A DNA stretch of 64,000 bases, from positions 620,001 to 684,000 of the forward strand of contig NZ_CP014230.1 of the NCBI RefSeq assembly GCF_001553625.1. The letters are read 5' to 3'. This document shows positions 17,521-26,152 of the stretch, piece after piece. The notes beneath the pieces were generated by a model. The model ran no database searches. It was not told where the DNA came from and worked only from the letters and a program-made list of their open reading frames with translations. Position 1 is the first letter of the stretch, and each line of letters starts with the position of its first letter. The DNA comes from Desulfomicrobium orale DSM 12838 (GTDB lineage Bacteria; Desulfobacterota; Desulfovibrionia; Desulfovibrionales; Desulfomicrobiaceae). The translations under genes and the position numbers were made by a program.

Positions 17521-18938
17521 GATACATCCCCTTTCAAAGTATGGTTGAGGTATTTGATGAGCAGGTGGGCCATGGTCACCTGCCAGAACAACCCGGCCAC
17601 GGTCAGATTCAGCCACGGACCGTCGGCCTCCAGAAGCCCGGCCTGCCGCCACTGCTCCGCGACCGGGGCGGCCAGTTCGGCCAGAGGAAGGTTCAGCCGC
17701 GCGCCCATGCGGGGCAGATTGACGTTTCCCGTGTCGAACTCCTGAGCCAGCATCTTGTCCATCAGCGCGCTTTCCGGGGCGGCCATGAGTCCGGCCAGGG
17801 GTTTTTGACCCTGAAGCACGGTTTCCCGCCAGGAGGCGTAGTTCCGGTCCAGAAAGTAGGACCAGCCATGCACGGCTCCGCCTCCGCCCGGTCCGAAGGC
17901 CAGACAGTGGCCCGGTCCTTTGACCAGATTATTGTAGATATTGCGTTCGCGGGTGGTCCGCCCCCAGTGGCTGGCGGAGAGCCGCCGCCAATGGGCCGAA
18001 GCCATGATACGCACACCTTCGGCATACATGCGGGCCTGCATCGCGGTTGTGGCGGGTGCGGCGATCTTGCCCGCCTCCATGGCCCGGTGCAGAGGCGTCT
18101 CGCCGAGGATGTTCAGCTGGTAGAGATCCACGCCATCCAGATCGAGCTCCTGTAACAGCGCCAGATCCTTCCGCCACAGGTCCATGTCCTGATCGGGAAA
18201 GCCGTAGATGAGATCGATGACCACGGCGGCCTGATCATAGCCGGACAGACGGCGCAGGGCGGAGAAGACATCTTCCCGCGACGCCTTGCGGGCCATGGAC
18301 CGGCGCAGAGCGGTATCGAAAGTCTGCACGCCCAGGGAAAAGCGGTTGGCTCCGGCCTCCAGGCAGGTGTCCATCTTGTCCGGCCCGAAATTGTGGATGC
18401 GGCCTTCCACGGTAATTTCGCAGTCGTTGGCCAGAGGCAGAGCCTCGCGAATGCCGCGCAACAGGCGGCGCAGATCGTCCGCCTCCAGAGATGTGGGCGT
18501 GCCCCCGCCGATGTACACGCAGTGCACGGGCCCGGACCGGACCATGGGCGTATCCCGCCACAGTGCCAGTTCCCGGAGCAGGGCGTCGGTATAGCGGGCG
18601 CTTTCCTCCGGACCGTAGGCCTTGGTGTAGAACCCGCAGTACAGGCAATGGGTTTCGCAGAAGGGCACATGAATGTAGGCGGCCGTTTTGCCGGTGCGGG
18701 GCATGGACAGCATTTCCTCAAGGCGCTCGTTCATCTCTTCCCGTTTGACGGGGACACCGCCAAAACCGGCGTGGATGGCCAGCTTGCGGGGAAATGCGTC
18801 TTCCAGAGGATTGCCGTCCGTGCGGGCGAAGCAGGCCTTGAGCGGGTCGTCGCCTCCGGCGGGGCTGTGGTGGGTCTGGCCGTGCATCATCTGGCCGATA
18901 TTCTTGCTGAAAACTGGTTTGGATGCAGTGGTGTTCAC
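17517..18938 (-). CDS. hutW: Anaerobic heme-degrading radical SAM enzyme HutW/ChuW
   Basis: 473 residues. A radical SAM cluster motif Cys94-x3-Cys98-x2-Cys101 (HVPFCETHCLYCGFY) is followed by a GGGTPT SAM-binding motif and a HemN-like C-terminal domain with SASHWGR. ChuW/HutW proteins open the heme ring without oxygen by a radical methyl transfer, releasing iron. The start is GTG at 18938 with a GGGAGA site. It is the first gene of the leftward heme locus, overlapping the receptor by four bases. HemN/HemW are relatives, but gene order and the N-terminal extension favour HutW. Confidence 0.88.
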   Translation of the reverse strand: MNTTASKPVFSKNIGQMMHGQTHHSPAGGDDPLKACFARTDGNPLEDAFPRKLAIHAGFGGVPVKREEMNERLEEMLSMPRTGKTAAYIHVPFCETHCLYCGFYTKAYGPEESARYTDALLRELALWRDTPMVRSGPVHCVYIGGGTPTSLEADDLRRLLRGIREALPLANDCEITVEGRIHNFGPDKMDTCLEAGANRFSLGVQTFDTALRRSMARKASREDVFSALRRLSGYDQAAVVIDLIYGFPDQDMDLWRKDLALLQELDLDGVDLYQLNILGETPLHRAMEAGKIAAPATTAMQARMYAEGVRIMASAHWRRLSASHWGRTTRERNIYNNLVKGPGHCLAFGPGGGGAVHGWSYFLDRNYASWRETVLQGQKPLAGLMAAPESALMDKMLAQEFDTGNVNLPRMGARLNLPLAELAAPVAEQWRQAGLLEADGPWLNLTVAGLFWQVTMAHLLIKYLNHTLKGDVS

Positions 18939-18989
18939 GATGATTCTCCCTCAGGCCGGACAGTGATTTTATTAGCTCCGGCTGATCTA

Positions 18990-19022
18990 GTTTGAATGTT
19001 CAAACTCAAGATAAATTGTCAA
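18990..19022 (-). promoter_or_regulatory. Candidate promoter and operator of the heme locus
   Basis: On the - strand a consensus -35 box TTGACA lies at 19022-19017, and downstream of it a 16-base palindrome (18990-19005, 7-bp arms, 2-base spacer) covers the place where the -10 box should be. A repressor bound there would block polymerase. The palindrome is not an obvious Fur box; the regulator is unknown. Confidence 0.5.
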
Positions 19023-19127
19023 GAGACATTTACAAAAGGGGCAGATCAATTACTTGGATTTTTTCTAAAAAATTCAATGAATCAGGCGAGATAGTATGTT
19101 CATATTTTTTTTCGAGACATGGTCGGG

Positions 19128-20389
19128 ACATTGCTGTCCGGCTAAGCGATGCAATCTAACAGTGTGAAGTTATATGAATTATCGAATTTTCGTCGTCTGG
19201 GATTCAGGAGTTCATCCAAGGAGGCCTCGCCGAGCAGGTTGAGTTGAATGAGCTGGAAGAGTTGCTGTACGGAGAGTCCGAGACGGCTGAGGAATTTCTG
19301 GTACGCGAGGAGCAGGTAAACCGTCAGGGCCGTGTAAATCTGGATCAGAACCGCATTTTCCGAGTTGCCGACGAAGGTCTTTATGCGCAAATTTTGTTTG
19401 ATTTCCTTGAAGAAGAGCTCGATTTGCCAGCGGTCTTTATAGATGTCGGCGATGGTTTTCGCCGAAAGCCGGAAATGGTTGGTCAAAAATTCGTAGTGTT
19501 TCCCGGTTTCCTGGTCACGATAGCCGATACGGCGCAAGCGTAAGGATTTTCCCCGGCTGGAGACTTCAATGATGTGATCGGAAGTAACGCCGGTCTTGCG
19601 ATTCACGAGGCGGCGCTCCAGGAGTTTGAAAACGGCGTTGCGCTTGAGCCGGGTCACAAAAAAGACACCCTTTGCCCCGAGGATCCGAAACCAGGGATAG
19701 CTGATGAAGCCCTTGTCAAAGACCACGATGGAGCCCCTGGGCAACTCCATAGCCTGAGCTATGCGGCTTTCATGGGTTTTGGCGTCGGTGACGGTTGCGA
19801 AAGCCGGGATATGGCCATCGTGATCCAGCAAGGTATGTACTTTGACGCCGCCCTTGGCCTGCCGAAACGAGGCCCAGGGAAAAAGCGACAGGCAAAGCTT
19901 TATGGTGGTGGCGTCCAGACTGAACAATTTGGATTTGAAACGGAATTTGTGCTTCGGGGCTTTTGCGGCGCACAGGCCGTACATCTCGGCGAACAGATCC
20001 TTGAAAAAGCCTACGGGGCGAGAATTGTTCGCGTCAGCAAAGGTCGAGCGGGCCACGTTTTTCAGTCCCCAGTGATACAGGCGGTTTCCCGCAGCCTCAA
20101 GGCAGCGCAGGCCATCGCGCATGGAACGTCTTGCGGCAAGCTGGATGAAGGCCATGACCGTGAACTGCTCCTTGAAACCGAATTGACGCGACGAGCGCCC
20201 GGTTTTGTGCCGTCTTTCGAGTTTCTGAAAAACATGTCTGGGAATCAGAGATAGCGTCTGGGAGAATAGTGTATTATGGTGACTCAAGTCCAGAATCTCC
20301 TTGTGTGGCAAGATGTTGTGGTGATTTCTTTTACCACACATCGCTGAGATTTTGGACTCTTTTCTTATCCCTTAGCCGGACAGCAATGT
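19128..20389 (-). mobile_element. Intact IS4-family insertion sequence (1262 bp)
   Basis: The ends are a perfect 19-bp inverted repeat (19128-19146 and 20371-20389). It is flanked by the direct repeat GGTCGGG (19121-19127 and 20390-20396), the target duplication. The single gene inside is a full-length DDE transposase. Duplication length and the N-terminal DUF4372-like region fit the ISPepr1-type branch of IS4, though this subgroup call is from memory. It sits about 100 bases upstream of the hutW promoter. Confidence 0.93.
19142..20287 (-). CDS. IS4-family transposase (DDE)
   Basis: About 381 residues. The N-terminus (SLIPRHVFQKLERRHKTG) resembles the DUF4372 region of IS4 transposases. DDE residues are readable in SLDATTIKLCL, VVFDKGFISY and the YREK-like YKDRWQIELFFKEIKQNL block. 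I place the start at a TTG (20287) because AAGGAG lies nine bases before it and the following residues SHHNTLFSQ match the usual family N-terminus; a longer frame from 20341 would begin inside the element's end region. The stop codon overlaps the left inverted repeat. Confidence 0.9.
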   Translation of the reverse strand: MSHHNTLFSQTLSLIPRHVFQKLERRHKTGRSSRQFGFKEQFTVMAFIQLAARRSMRDGLRCLEAAGNRLYHWGLKNVARSTFADANNSRPVGFFKDLFAEMYGLCAAKAPKHKFRFKSKLFSLDATTIKLCLSLFPWASFRQAKGGVKVHTLLDHDGHIPAFATVTDAKTHESRIAQAMELPRGSIVVFDKGFISYPWFRILGAKGVFFVTRLKRNAVFKLLERRLVNRKTGVTSDHIIEVSSRGKSLRLRRIGYRDQETGKHYEFLTNHFRLSAKTIADIYKDRWQIELFFKEIKQNLRIKTFVGNSENAVLIQIYTALTVYLLLAYQKFLSRLGLSVQQLFQLIQLNLLGEASLDELLNPRRRKFDNSYNFTLLDCIA

Positions 20390-20396
20390 GGTCGGG

Positions 20397-21041
20397 AGAT
20401 ATGGTGGAACCGCTGCATGCCCGGCAAGATACCGAGTCTTTGTCAGCAGGGGGCAAAACTTCGGGCGGTGAGCGAGACAAAAAAATGCCTGAATCTCTGG
20501 AAATACCTGCTTCGGGCGGAGAGAAAACCGTGGGACGATGTTTCCCGACTCGCTGTTCCACACCGGAAAATTTGGAGTCACCTGCGGGATGTTCACCGCG
20601 TCCGCAGAGCTTTCGCCGAGTCGGCTGGATATCCGTCAATGGAAAGCCGCGCGATGCACTTAGTGCGCGCCACGACAAGAAATGCAGAAAGTATCTGAGA
20701 GGAGGAAAAGCAGAAACACCTGAGAGGAAAGCTGCGCACACTCTTTTTTGATCATCCCTGTTCTCAGCTTTCTTTTCATCGCCAGCACGAAAATGAACAG
20801 GAGCCATTCATGGATTTGATCCAAGGCCAGAGGCGGCGGAGACATCACAAACAAGACAAGCTGATCAGGCGGGTTGAACTGCGTTTTCCATACACCTAAC
20901 GCAGTCCTACACCGCCCGGTCAGCCTAGATTGCAAATACTACTGACCTAGCATGCACGTTGAAGCGACAGAGCAGATTTCCCTGTCGATCAGCCAGACAT
21001 TCACACCGGATCAGAGCACAAGACTATGGATTCGCGGACAG
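20397..21041. other. Gene-poor stretch right of the IS4 element
   Basis: About 645 bases without a believable gene; ORFs on both strands lack ribosome sites and recognisable protein patterns. A GCAC-TTA-GTGC hairpin lies near 20655 and an inverted repeat (CTGCGTT/AACGCAG) near 20878-20905. This may be decayed sequence whose left half is now beyond the IS. Confidence 0.4.
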
Positions 21042-21212
21042 TTATGGTTTGGCTTTCTCCTTGGCGTATCCTTCGTGGTAGCCTTCCTTCATATTTTCCG
21101 CGCCTTTTTCCACCTTTGCCTGGGCCTTTCCAGCAGTAGAGCCGACTTTAGCGCATCCAGCGGAAAACGTAAGTCCCAGAAACACAAGCAGAACTATCAT
21201 TCGTACAAACAT
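21042..21212 (-). CDS. Small lipoprotein, entericidin-like in outline
   Basis: 56 residues: a hydrophobic signal ending in a lipobox (TFSAGC) and then a short charged Lys/Glu/Ala-rich helix. The start at 21212 has a GGGAGG site and a good promoter lies just upstream. In size and pattern it resembles entericidin-type lipoproteins, but there is too little sequence to be sure. It lies 62 bases downstream of plsY in the same direction with its own promoter. Confidence 0.65.
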   Translation of the reverse strand: MFVRMIVLLVFLGLTFSAGCAKVGSTAGKAQAKVEKGAENMKEGYHEGYAKEKAKP

Positions 21213-21228
21213 GAATACCTCCCATACT

Positions 21229-21257
21229 GTATAATACCGACAATTTCCCGGACACAA
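21229..21257 (-). promoter_or_regulatory. Sigma-70-type promoter of the small lipoprotein gene
   Basis: On the - strand: -35 TTGTGT (21257-21252), a 17-base spacer, -10 TTATAC (21234-21229), then the ribosome site and ATG of the lipoprotein. Confidence 0.6.
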
Positions 21258-21273
21258 AACGAAACGCTGGCTA

Positions 21274-21870
21274 TTATGCGGCCGGACCGCATTTCTTCCA
21301 GGGATTTTCCTCCCCGGCCCTGAGTCTCTGAATATTGCCCCAGTGCTTCCAGAAGACGAGAACCACCAGCGCCACGGCCACGGGGACGACGCCGAACAGG
21401 CCCTGAAACAGAAGCACCAAGGGCATGGCAGCGACCATGATCATGGACGCCAACGATACGTAATTATAGACATACAAGGCCAGCAGAAAAGCCACTCCGC
21501 ACAGAACAGTTCCTGAAAAGGAAATGGCCGCAAACGCACCCACCCAAGTGGCCACTCCCTTCCCTCCTTTGCCGTTCAGAAAAACGGAAAACATATGCCC
21601 GCACACGGCCGCAAAAGCCGTTAGGCTCAAAAAAAACGCGGAATCAGAAAACATGCCCGCCAGCCACACAGGGACAAACCCCTTCAGGATGTCCAGAACC
21701 AGTGTCAGGGCTCCGTATTTGCTTCCGCACAGACGATTGACGTTGGTGGCGCCGATATTGCCGCTGCCCTGCTCTCTCGGATCGATCCCGCAACAGGTTT
21801 TGGAAATGACCAGTCCAAAAGGTATGGCCCCCAAAAAATAACTGATGACCAGCCAGAACAGAGTCACCAT
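21274..21870 (-). CDS. plsY: Glycerol-3-phosphate acyltransferase PlsY
   Basis: 198 residues, a five-span inner-membrane enzyme that transfers an acyl group from acyl-phosphate to glycerol 3-phosphate, the first step of phospholipid synthesis. Motif 1 (SYFLGAIPFGLVI), motif 2 (GSGNIGATNVNR) and motif 3 (FLNGKGGKGVAT) are all visible. A GGGAGGA site precedes the start. PlsX is not in the window. Confidence 0.95.
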   Translation of the reverse strand: MVTLFWLVISYFLGAIPFGLVISKTCCGIDPREQGSGNIGATNVNRLCGSKYGALTLVLDILKGFVPVWLAGMFSDSAFFLSLTAFAAVCGHMFSVFLNGKGGKGVATWVGAFAAISFSGTVLCGVAFLLALYVYNYVSLASMIMVAAMPLVLLFQGLFGVVPVAVALVVLVFWKHWGNIQRLRAGEENPWKKCGPAA

Positions 21871-22072
21871 GCGCGTCCTCCCTGGAATGAAAGCAGTCTT
21901 GCAGCACTGCCAGGCCAGTTACGTAAAAATATCCCGGCAAACAAGTCCGAGTTTGAGAACTACCCAATTTGCTTGGATTTAAAATATATTTTAAGATTTA
22001 AAAAAAATTTGTTGACTGCGACATCCATAATTTGAATAATCCATTCAACAAAGAAGCTGATAGGAAACAGCA

Positions 22073-22741
22073 ATGTCCACGAAGAGAAAAGAATCCATTT
22101 TCAGAGCATTGGAGCACGCTGCGGAAGGGCTTGCCGCCATGTTCCCCAAAAATCTGGAGGTAGTTCTCCACGACCTGACGGAGCCCTTGCAATCCATACG
22201 GCACATCAGTGGCAATGTCACCGGACGCAAGGTCGGCGATGCCGTGACAGATTTGGTAATCAAGGCTCTGCACCGGGAAGGAAAAGATGTCAGAGACCGG
22301 CATAACTATAAGACAACGAGCCGGGATGGCAGAACTCTGAAATCAAGCACCATCTTCATCCGGGATGATGACGACGATGTCATCGGTGCGCTATGCATAA
22401 ATTTCGATACAACTGACTATAAAAATGCAGCCCACGCATTGGAAATATTTACAAACATTTCCAATGAAACTGGGATTCAGGAAAAATACGAAACATTCAC
22501 TGGGCCTATAACAGAAACAATAGAAAACATATTCCATCAAGTAGAGGCAAAAATAGGAAAAGAGTCTCCGACAATGAGTAGAGATGAACGCATAAATGCA
22601 GTCAAAGAATTAGAAGAAAACGGAGTGTTCAAAATAAAAGGGAGTATTGACCATGTTGCGCTACTTATGGGTATATCAAAATACACAATATATAATTATC
22701 TTAAAATAATACAAACAGAAAAAGATATGCAACGCTTTTAA
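22073..22741 (+). CDS. YheO/DauR-type PAS-like transcriptional regulator
   Basis: 222 residues. The N-terminal part is a YheO-like PAS domain (VVLHDLTEPLQSIRHISGNVTGRKVGDAVTD, then GRTLKSSTIFIRDDD and ALCINFD), and the C-terminal 50 residues form a helix-turn-helix (GSIDHVALLMGISKYTIYNYLK). Relatives include DauR, the regulator of D-arginine use. It is transcribed toward the desulfhydrase, racemase and transporter genes, so it probably controls them. Its second half is more A+T-rich than its neighbours. Confidence 0.87.
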   Translation: MSTKRKESIFRALEHAAEGLAAMFPKNLEVVLHDLTEPLQSIRHISGNVTGRKVGDAVTDLVIKALHREGKDVRDRHNYKTTSRDGRTLKSSTIFIRDDDDDVIGALCINFDTTDYKNAAHALEIFTNISNETGIQEKYETFTGPITETIENIFHQVEAKIGKESPTMSRDERINAVKELEENGVFKIKGSIDHVALLMGISKYTIYNYLKIIQTEKDMQRF

Positions 22742-23064
22742 TTAAATTTATTCTGAATGGGGCGCACAATGGTCCAGGCCATTTCAATCAATACATCTCC
22801 TGATACATCTCCCGTGGCTAGCATTTTATACAACCAAGCCATACATGCAATACCTCTTCATTTTATTCCCAGACAGCTTCAGTTAGAATTTCCCACAGCA
22901 AATTTTATTTCAGGAATTCTTTCCACCCAAACCCACCGCCTGAAAAATATTTCCGCCGTTATCTTCACAGAGAAAGATTCAGAATCAGGCGGCAAGTCTT
23001 CTCACAAACATAATTTTGGAAGTCGAGTCTATCTCGCAAATTGATACAACTACTGGAGGCATCC
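22742..23064 (+). other. Leader region before the desulfhydrase gene
   Basis: A 95-codon frame (22757-23044) exists here but has no ribosome site and an atypical composition, so I do not call it. The region most likely carries the promoter and operator for the downstream genes; no clear palindrome stands out. Confidence 0.4.
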
Positions 23065-24081
23065 ATGAATCTCGCAAAGTTTCCCCGCCGCCGCTACACC
23101 GACGGCCAGACTCCCCTGGAATTCCTGCCGCGCTTCACCCAAGCCGTGGGTGGCCCGCGAATCTACATCAAACGCGACGACCTGCTGGGGTTGACATCCG
23201 GCGGGAACAAAACCCGGAAGCTGGAATTCCTTGTGGCCGACGCGCTGGCGCAAGGTGCGGACACTCTCATCACCTGCGGTGCGGTGCAGTCCAATCATTG
23301 CCGGCTCACGTTGTCCGCCGCGGTCAAGGAAGGAATGAAATGCCGTCTGGTACTGGAAGAGCGAGTACCCGGCTCCTATAACCTCGAAGCGTCAGGAAAC
23401 AATTTTCTCTTCCAGCTGCTGGGAGTCGAAAAAATCACGGTAGTCCCGGCGGGCAGCGACATGATGGCCGCCATGAACTCTGTGGCGGAAGACCTGAAGG
23501 CCGAAGGACGCAAAGGCTACGTCATCCCCGGCGGCGGCTCCAATGCTATCGGCGCCACGGGCTATGTAGCCTGCGCTCAGGAAATTCAGGACCAGCTCTT
23601 CCAGATGGGTGTGGAAATCCATCGGCTCTGCGTCGCCTCCGGCTCGGCCGGAACCCATGCCGGCCTGCTGACCGGCTTCATCGGGTGCAACATGAACATT
23701 CCCGTGGTGGGTATCGGGGTCAGCCGCGATCCTCAGGATCAGAATCCGCTGGTACACAAACTGGCGGTGGCAACAGCCAAACATCTCGGCATACATCAGG
23801 AAATAGAAAAGGAATCTGTAGTCACCTTCGGTGATTACTGGCGTCCGAAGTATTCGGTACCCAACGCTAAAATGGTGGAGGCAGTGAACCTCATGGCCAA
23901 AACCGAAGGCATTCTGCTCGACCCTGTGTACACGGGCAAGGCGGTGGCCGGACTCATTGATTTGTGCCGGAAGGGTTACTTCAGGAAGGACGAGAACCTG
24001 CTGTATGTGCATACCGGCGGTTCACCGGCGCTCTACGCATACCGGAAAGTTCTTCTGGGTCTGGAGAACGCCCCCGAATGA
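23065..24081 (+). CDS. PLP-dependent D-cysteine desulfhydrase / cysteate sulfo-lyase family enzyme
   Basis: 338 residues of the fold-type II family that includes D-cysteine desulfhydrase, ACC deaminase and L-cysteate sulfo-lyase (CuyA). The PLP Lys lies in TSGGNKTRKLEF near residue 50, with CGAVQSNHCR, PGGGSNAIGATGY and the C-terminal HTGGSPALYAY. Products would be pyruvate, ammonia and sulfide (from D-cysteine) or sulfite (from cysteate). Sequence alone does not choose, but an aspartate-type symporter and racemase downstream make cysteate, an aspartate analogue, plausible. The start at 23065 has TGGAGG. Confidence 0.8.
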   Translation: MNLAKFPRRRYTDGQTPLEFLPRFTQAVGGPRIYIKRDDLLGLTSGGNKTRKLEFLVADALAQGADTLITCGAVQSNHCRLTLSAAVKEGMKCRLVLEERVPGSYNLEASGNNFLFQLLGVEKITVVPAGSDMMAAMNSVAEDLKAEGRKGYVIPGGGSNAIGATGYVACAQEIQDQLFQMGVEIHRLCVASGSAGTHAGLLTGFIGCNMNIPVVGIGVSRDPQDQNPLVHKLAVATAKHLGIHQEIEKESVVTFGDYWRPKYSVPNAKMVEAVNLMAKTEGILLDPVYTGKAVAGLIDLCRKGYFRKDENLLYVHTGGSPALYAYRKVLLGLENAPE

Positions 24082-24087
24082 AAACGC

Positions 24088-24122
24088 AATCCCGAAATGC
24101 CGATGGTATTTCGGGATTTTTT
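24088..24122 (+). terminator. Terminator or attenuator between desulfhydrase and racemase genes
   Basis: A perfect 11-bp stem (24088-24098 with 24108-24118) with six T at its end lies immediately after the desulfhydrase stop and directly before the AAGGAGA site of the racemase gene. It could reduce, rather than abolish, readthrough into the transporter genes. Confidence 0.85.
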
Positions 24123-24135
24123 CAAGGAGATGCCA

Positions 24136-24840
24136 ATGAAAAGAAAAGTGGCCGGCATTCTCGGCGGCATGGGACCGGAAGCCACTATCGATCTGATGAA
24201 ACGCGTCCTCCGGGCCACCCCTGCCCAGGACGACCGGGACCACGTGCATCTGCTTGTGGACAACAACCCCCAAGTCCCCTCGCGCATCCAGGCACTCCTC
24301 GAAAAAACCGGGGAAAGCCCCGGTCCATGCCTCTGCGACATGGCCCGCAAACTCGAATCCTGGGGAGCGGACTTTCTGGCCATGCCCTGCAACACGGCCC
24401 ACTATTACCATAAGGAAATTCAGGAGGCCGTGTCCATTCCGGTCCTCAACATCATTTCCCTTTCAATTGAGGAATGCCTGCGCCGGAAGCCGCATTTACG
24501 ACACGTGGGTCTGCTCGCCTCCACAGCGGTTTTGAATCTGAATCTTTATAACGAGGCGTTTGCCTTGCATGGAGTGGAGGTAGTCGTCCCGGCGCCGCCT
24601 ATGCAGGAGCGCGTCATGGCGGCCATCCGGCAAATCAAGACCGGCCGCTATGGCGGGGAAATATTTGCGGTTCTGCGGGAGGCAACGGACAGCCTCCTCA
24701 ATGCGGGCGCGGAAATCATTCTCGTGGCCTGCACAGAGCTTTCCATTGTCTCAGAACAACTGGAGGCGTCCGTACCCATTATGGACGCCGCCCAAATCCT
24801 GGCGGAACGCATTGTCCGCGAAGCGAAACCGGTCAGCTGA
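24136..24840 (+). CDS. Aspartate/glutamate-type amino acid racemase
   Basis: 234 residues with the family start GILGGMGPEAT and both catalytic cysteines in place (AMPCNTAHY near residue 85 and LVACTELS near residue 197). These PLP-independent racemases interconvert the L and D forms of aspartate, glutamate or related acids. The start at 24136 is favoured because AAGGAGA is too close to the in-frame ATG at 24130. It is followed by an acidic amino acid symporter gene; together they could bring in and epimerise the substrate of the upstream PLP enzyme. Confidence 0.87.
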   Translation: MKRKVAGILGGMGPEATIDLMKRVLRATPAQDDRDHVHLLVDNNPQVPSRIQALLEKTGESPGPCLCDMARKLESWGADFLAMPCNTAHYYHKEIQEAVSIPVLNIISLSIEECLRRKPHLRHVGLLASTAVLNLNLYNEAFALHGVEVVVPAPPMQERVMAAIRQIKTGRYGGEIFAVLREATDSLLNAGAEIILVACTELSIVSEQLEASVPIMDAAQILAERIVREAKPVS

Positions 24841-24874
24841 ATATATCTGAAACCCCAAAACACAGGAGATTGTC

Positions 24875-26104
24875 ATGGCGGCTCGTACTCTCGGACTCCC
24901 GGCAAAAATGGGGATCGGCTTCGCCTTGGGCGTGGTTCTGGGACTGATTTTTCAGTTCGGCGGCTGGGACATTTCCTGGATCAAACCGCTGGGCGATGTT
25001 TTTATCCACTTGATCCGCATGATTGTCGTACCTCTGGTCTTCTTATCGCTGGTGGCCGGAGCCGCCAGCATGGGCGATCTGAGCAGGCTGGGGCGCATTT
25101 CCATAAAGACACTGTGTTACTATCTCGGGACCACCGCCATTGCGGTAGGCATTGGGCTTGTTTTCGCCAACATCTTCCAGCCGGGGCTGGGGCTCAGCCT
25201 CAGTACCGAAGGCCTCCAGGCCAAGGAAATCAGCCCGCCCGGCATCGCCCAGACCCTTTTGAACATCATCCCGCTCAACCCCGCCCAGGCCCTGGCCGAA
25301 GGCAACCTCCTGCAAATCATCTTTTTCGCCATTTTCTTCGGCTTCGCCCTCTCCAGCATGGGAGAAGCGGGGAAACCTCTGCTCAGAATTTTTCAGGTAG
25401 GCAACGAGGTCATGATCCGCATCACCGCGGCGGTTATGCGCTTCGCTCCCTATGGCGTTTGCGCGCTCATCGCCTACACGGTGGGCAAAAGCGGCCTGCA
25501 GGTTCTCCTGCCTCTGATCAAGCTGATCGGAATCATGTACCTCGCCGCACTGACGCATGTCTGCATTGTGTACTTTCCAGCGTTGAAGTGGGTCGGCCGC
25601 ATTTCCATCTTCTCCTTTCTGAAGATCATGAGCCAACCGCTCCTGATCGCCTTCTCCACCTGTTCCAGTGCCGCCGCCCTACCCGCCAACATGAACTCCA
25701 CGGAAAGACTCGGTGTACCCCGGGAAATTTCAAGCTTCACCATCCCCCTCGGGACGACCATAAACATGGACGGAGCGGCTATCTATCTTGGCCTCGCGGC
25801 CGTGTTCGTCGCTCAGATTTATGGGATCGATCTCAGCCTCTCTTCGCAGTTGACCGTCTTGCTCATCGCCATGCTCGCCTCCATCGGTTCTGTGGGAGTT
25901 CCCTCGGCAGCCCTGGTTGTCATGTCCATGGTCTTTACTCAGGTGCATCTCCCCATGGAAGGAATCGCCCTGGTCGCTGGCGTGGACAGAATCCTGGACA
26001 TGGCCAGAACCACTTTGAACGTCATGGGCGACTCTGTAGGTGCGGTTATCGTCGCCAGCCTGGAGAATGAACTTGCGCCAGAAGATACTCAGGAGGCAGC
26101 ATAA
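24875..26104 (+). CDS. Dicarboxylate/amino acid:cation symporter (DAACS, GltP-like)
   Basis: 409 residues, eight-span GltPh-type transporter of the inner membrane that imports aspartate, glutamate or C4-dicarboxylates with sodium or protons. The hairpin-1 serine-rich motif (CSSAAALPANMN, near residue 268) and the NMDGAAIY motif in helix 7 are present. The start has a CAGGAG site. It lies 35 bases after the racemase gene. Cysteate or D-amino acids are possible cargo by context only. Confidence 0.92.
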   Translation: MAARTLGLPAKMGIGFALGVVLGLIFQFGGWDISWIKPLGDVFIHLIRMIVVPLVFLSLVAGAASMGDLSRLGRISIKTLCYYLGTTAIAVGIGLVFANIFQPGLGLSLSTEGLQAKEISPPGIAQTLLNIIPLNPAQALAEGNLLQIIFFAIFFGFALSSMGEAGKPLLRIFQVGNEVMIRITAAVMRFAPYGVCALIAYTVGKSGLQVLLPLIKLIGIMYLAALTHVCIVYFPALKWVGRISIFSFLKIMSQPLLIAFSTCSSAAALPANMNSTERLGVPREISSFTIPLGTTINMDGAAIYLGLAAVFVAQIYGIDLSLSSQLTVLLIAMLASIGSVGVPSAALVVMSMVFTQVHLPMEGIALVAGVDRILDMARTTLNVMGDSVGAVIVASLENELAPEDTQEAA

Positions 26105-26152
26105 GTTCTCAATCTTTCATTACCAGCCAACATCCTGAATCTGGAGGCGGCT

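Noticed and set aside
20269-20807. ORFs on both strands right of the IS4 element
   Set aside because: They overlap each other and the IS end, lack ribosome sites and show no protein-like conservation pattern.
22757-23044. 95-codon ORF between the DauR-like and desulfhydrase genes
   Set aside because: No ribosome site, no recognisable protein pattern, and it overlaps the likely promoter region of the next gene.
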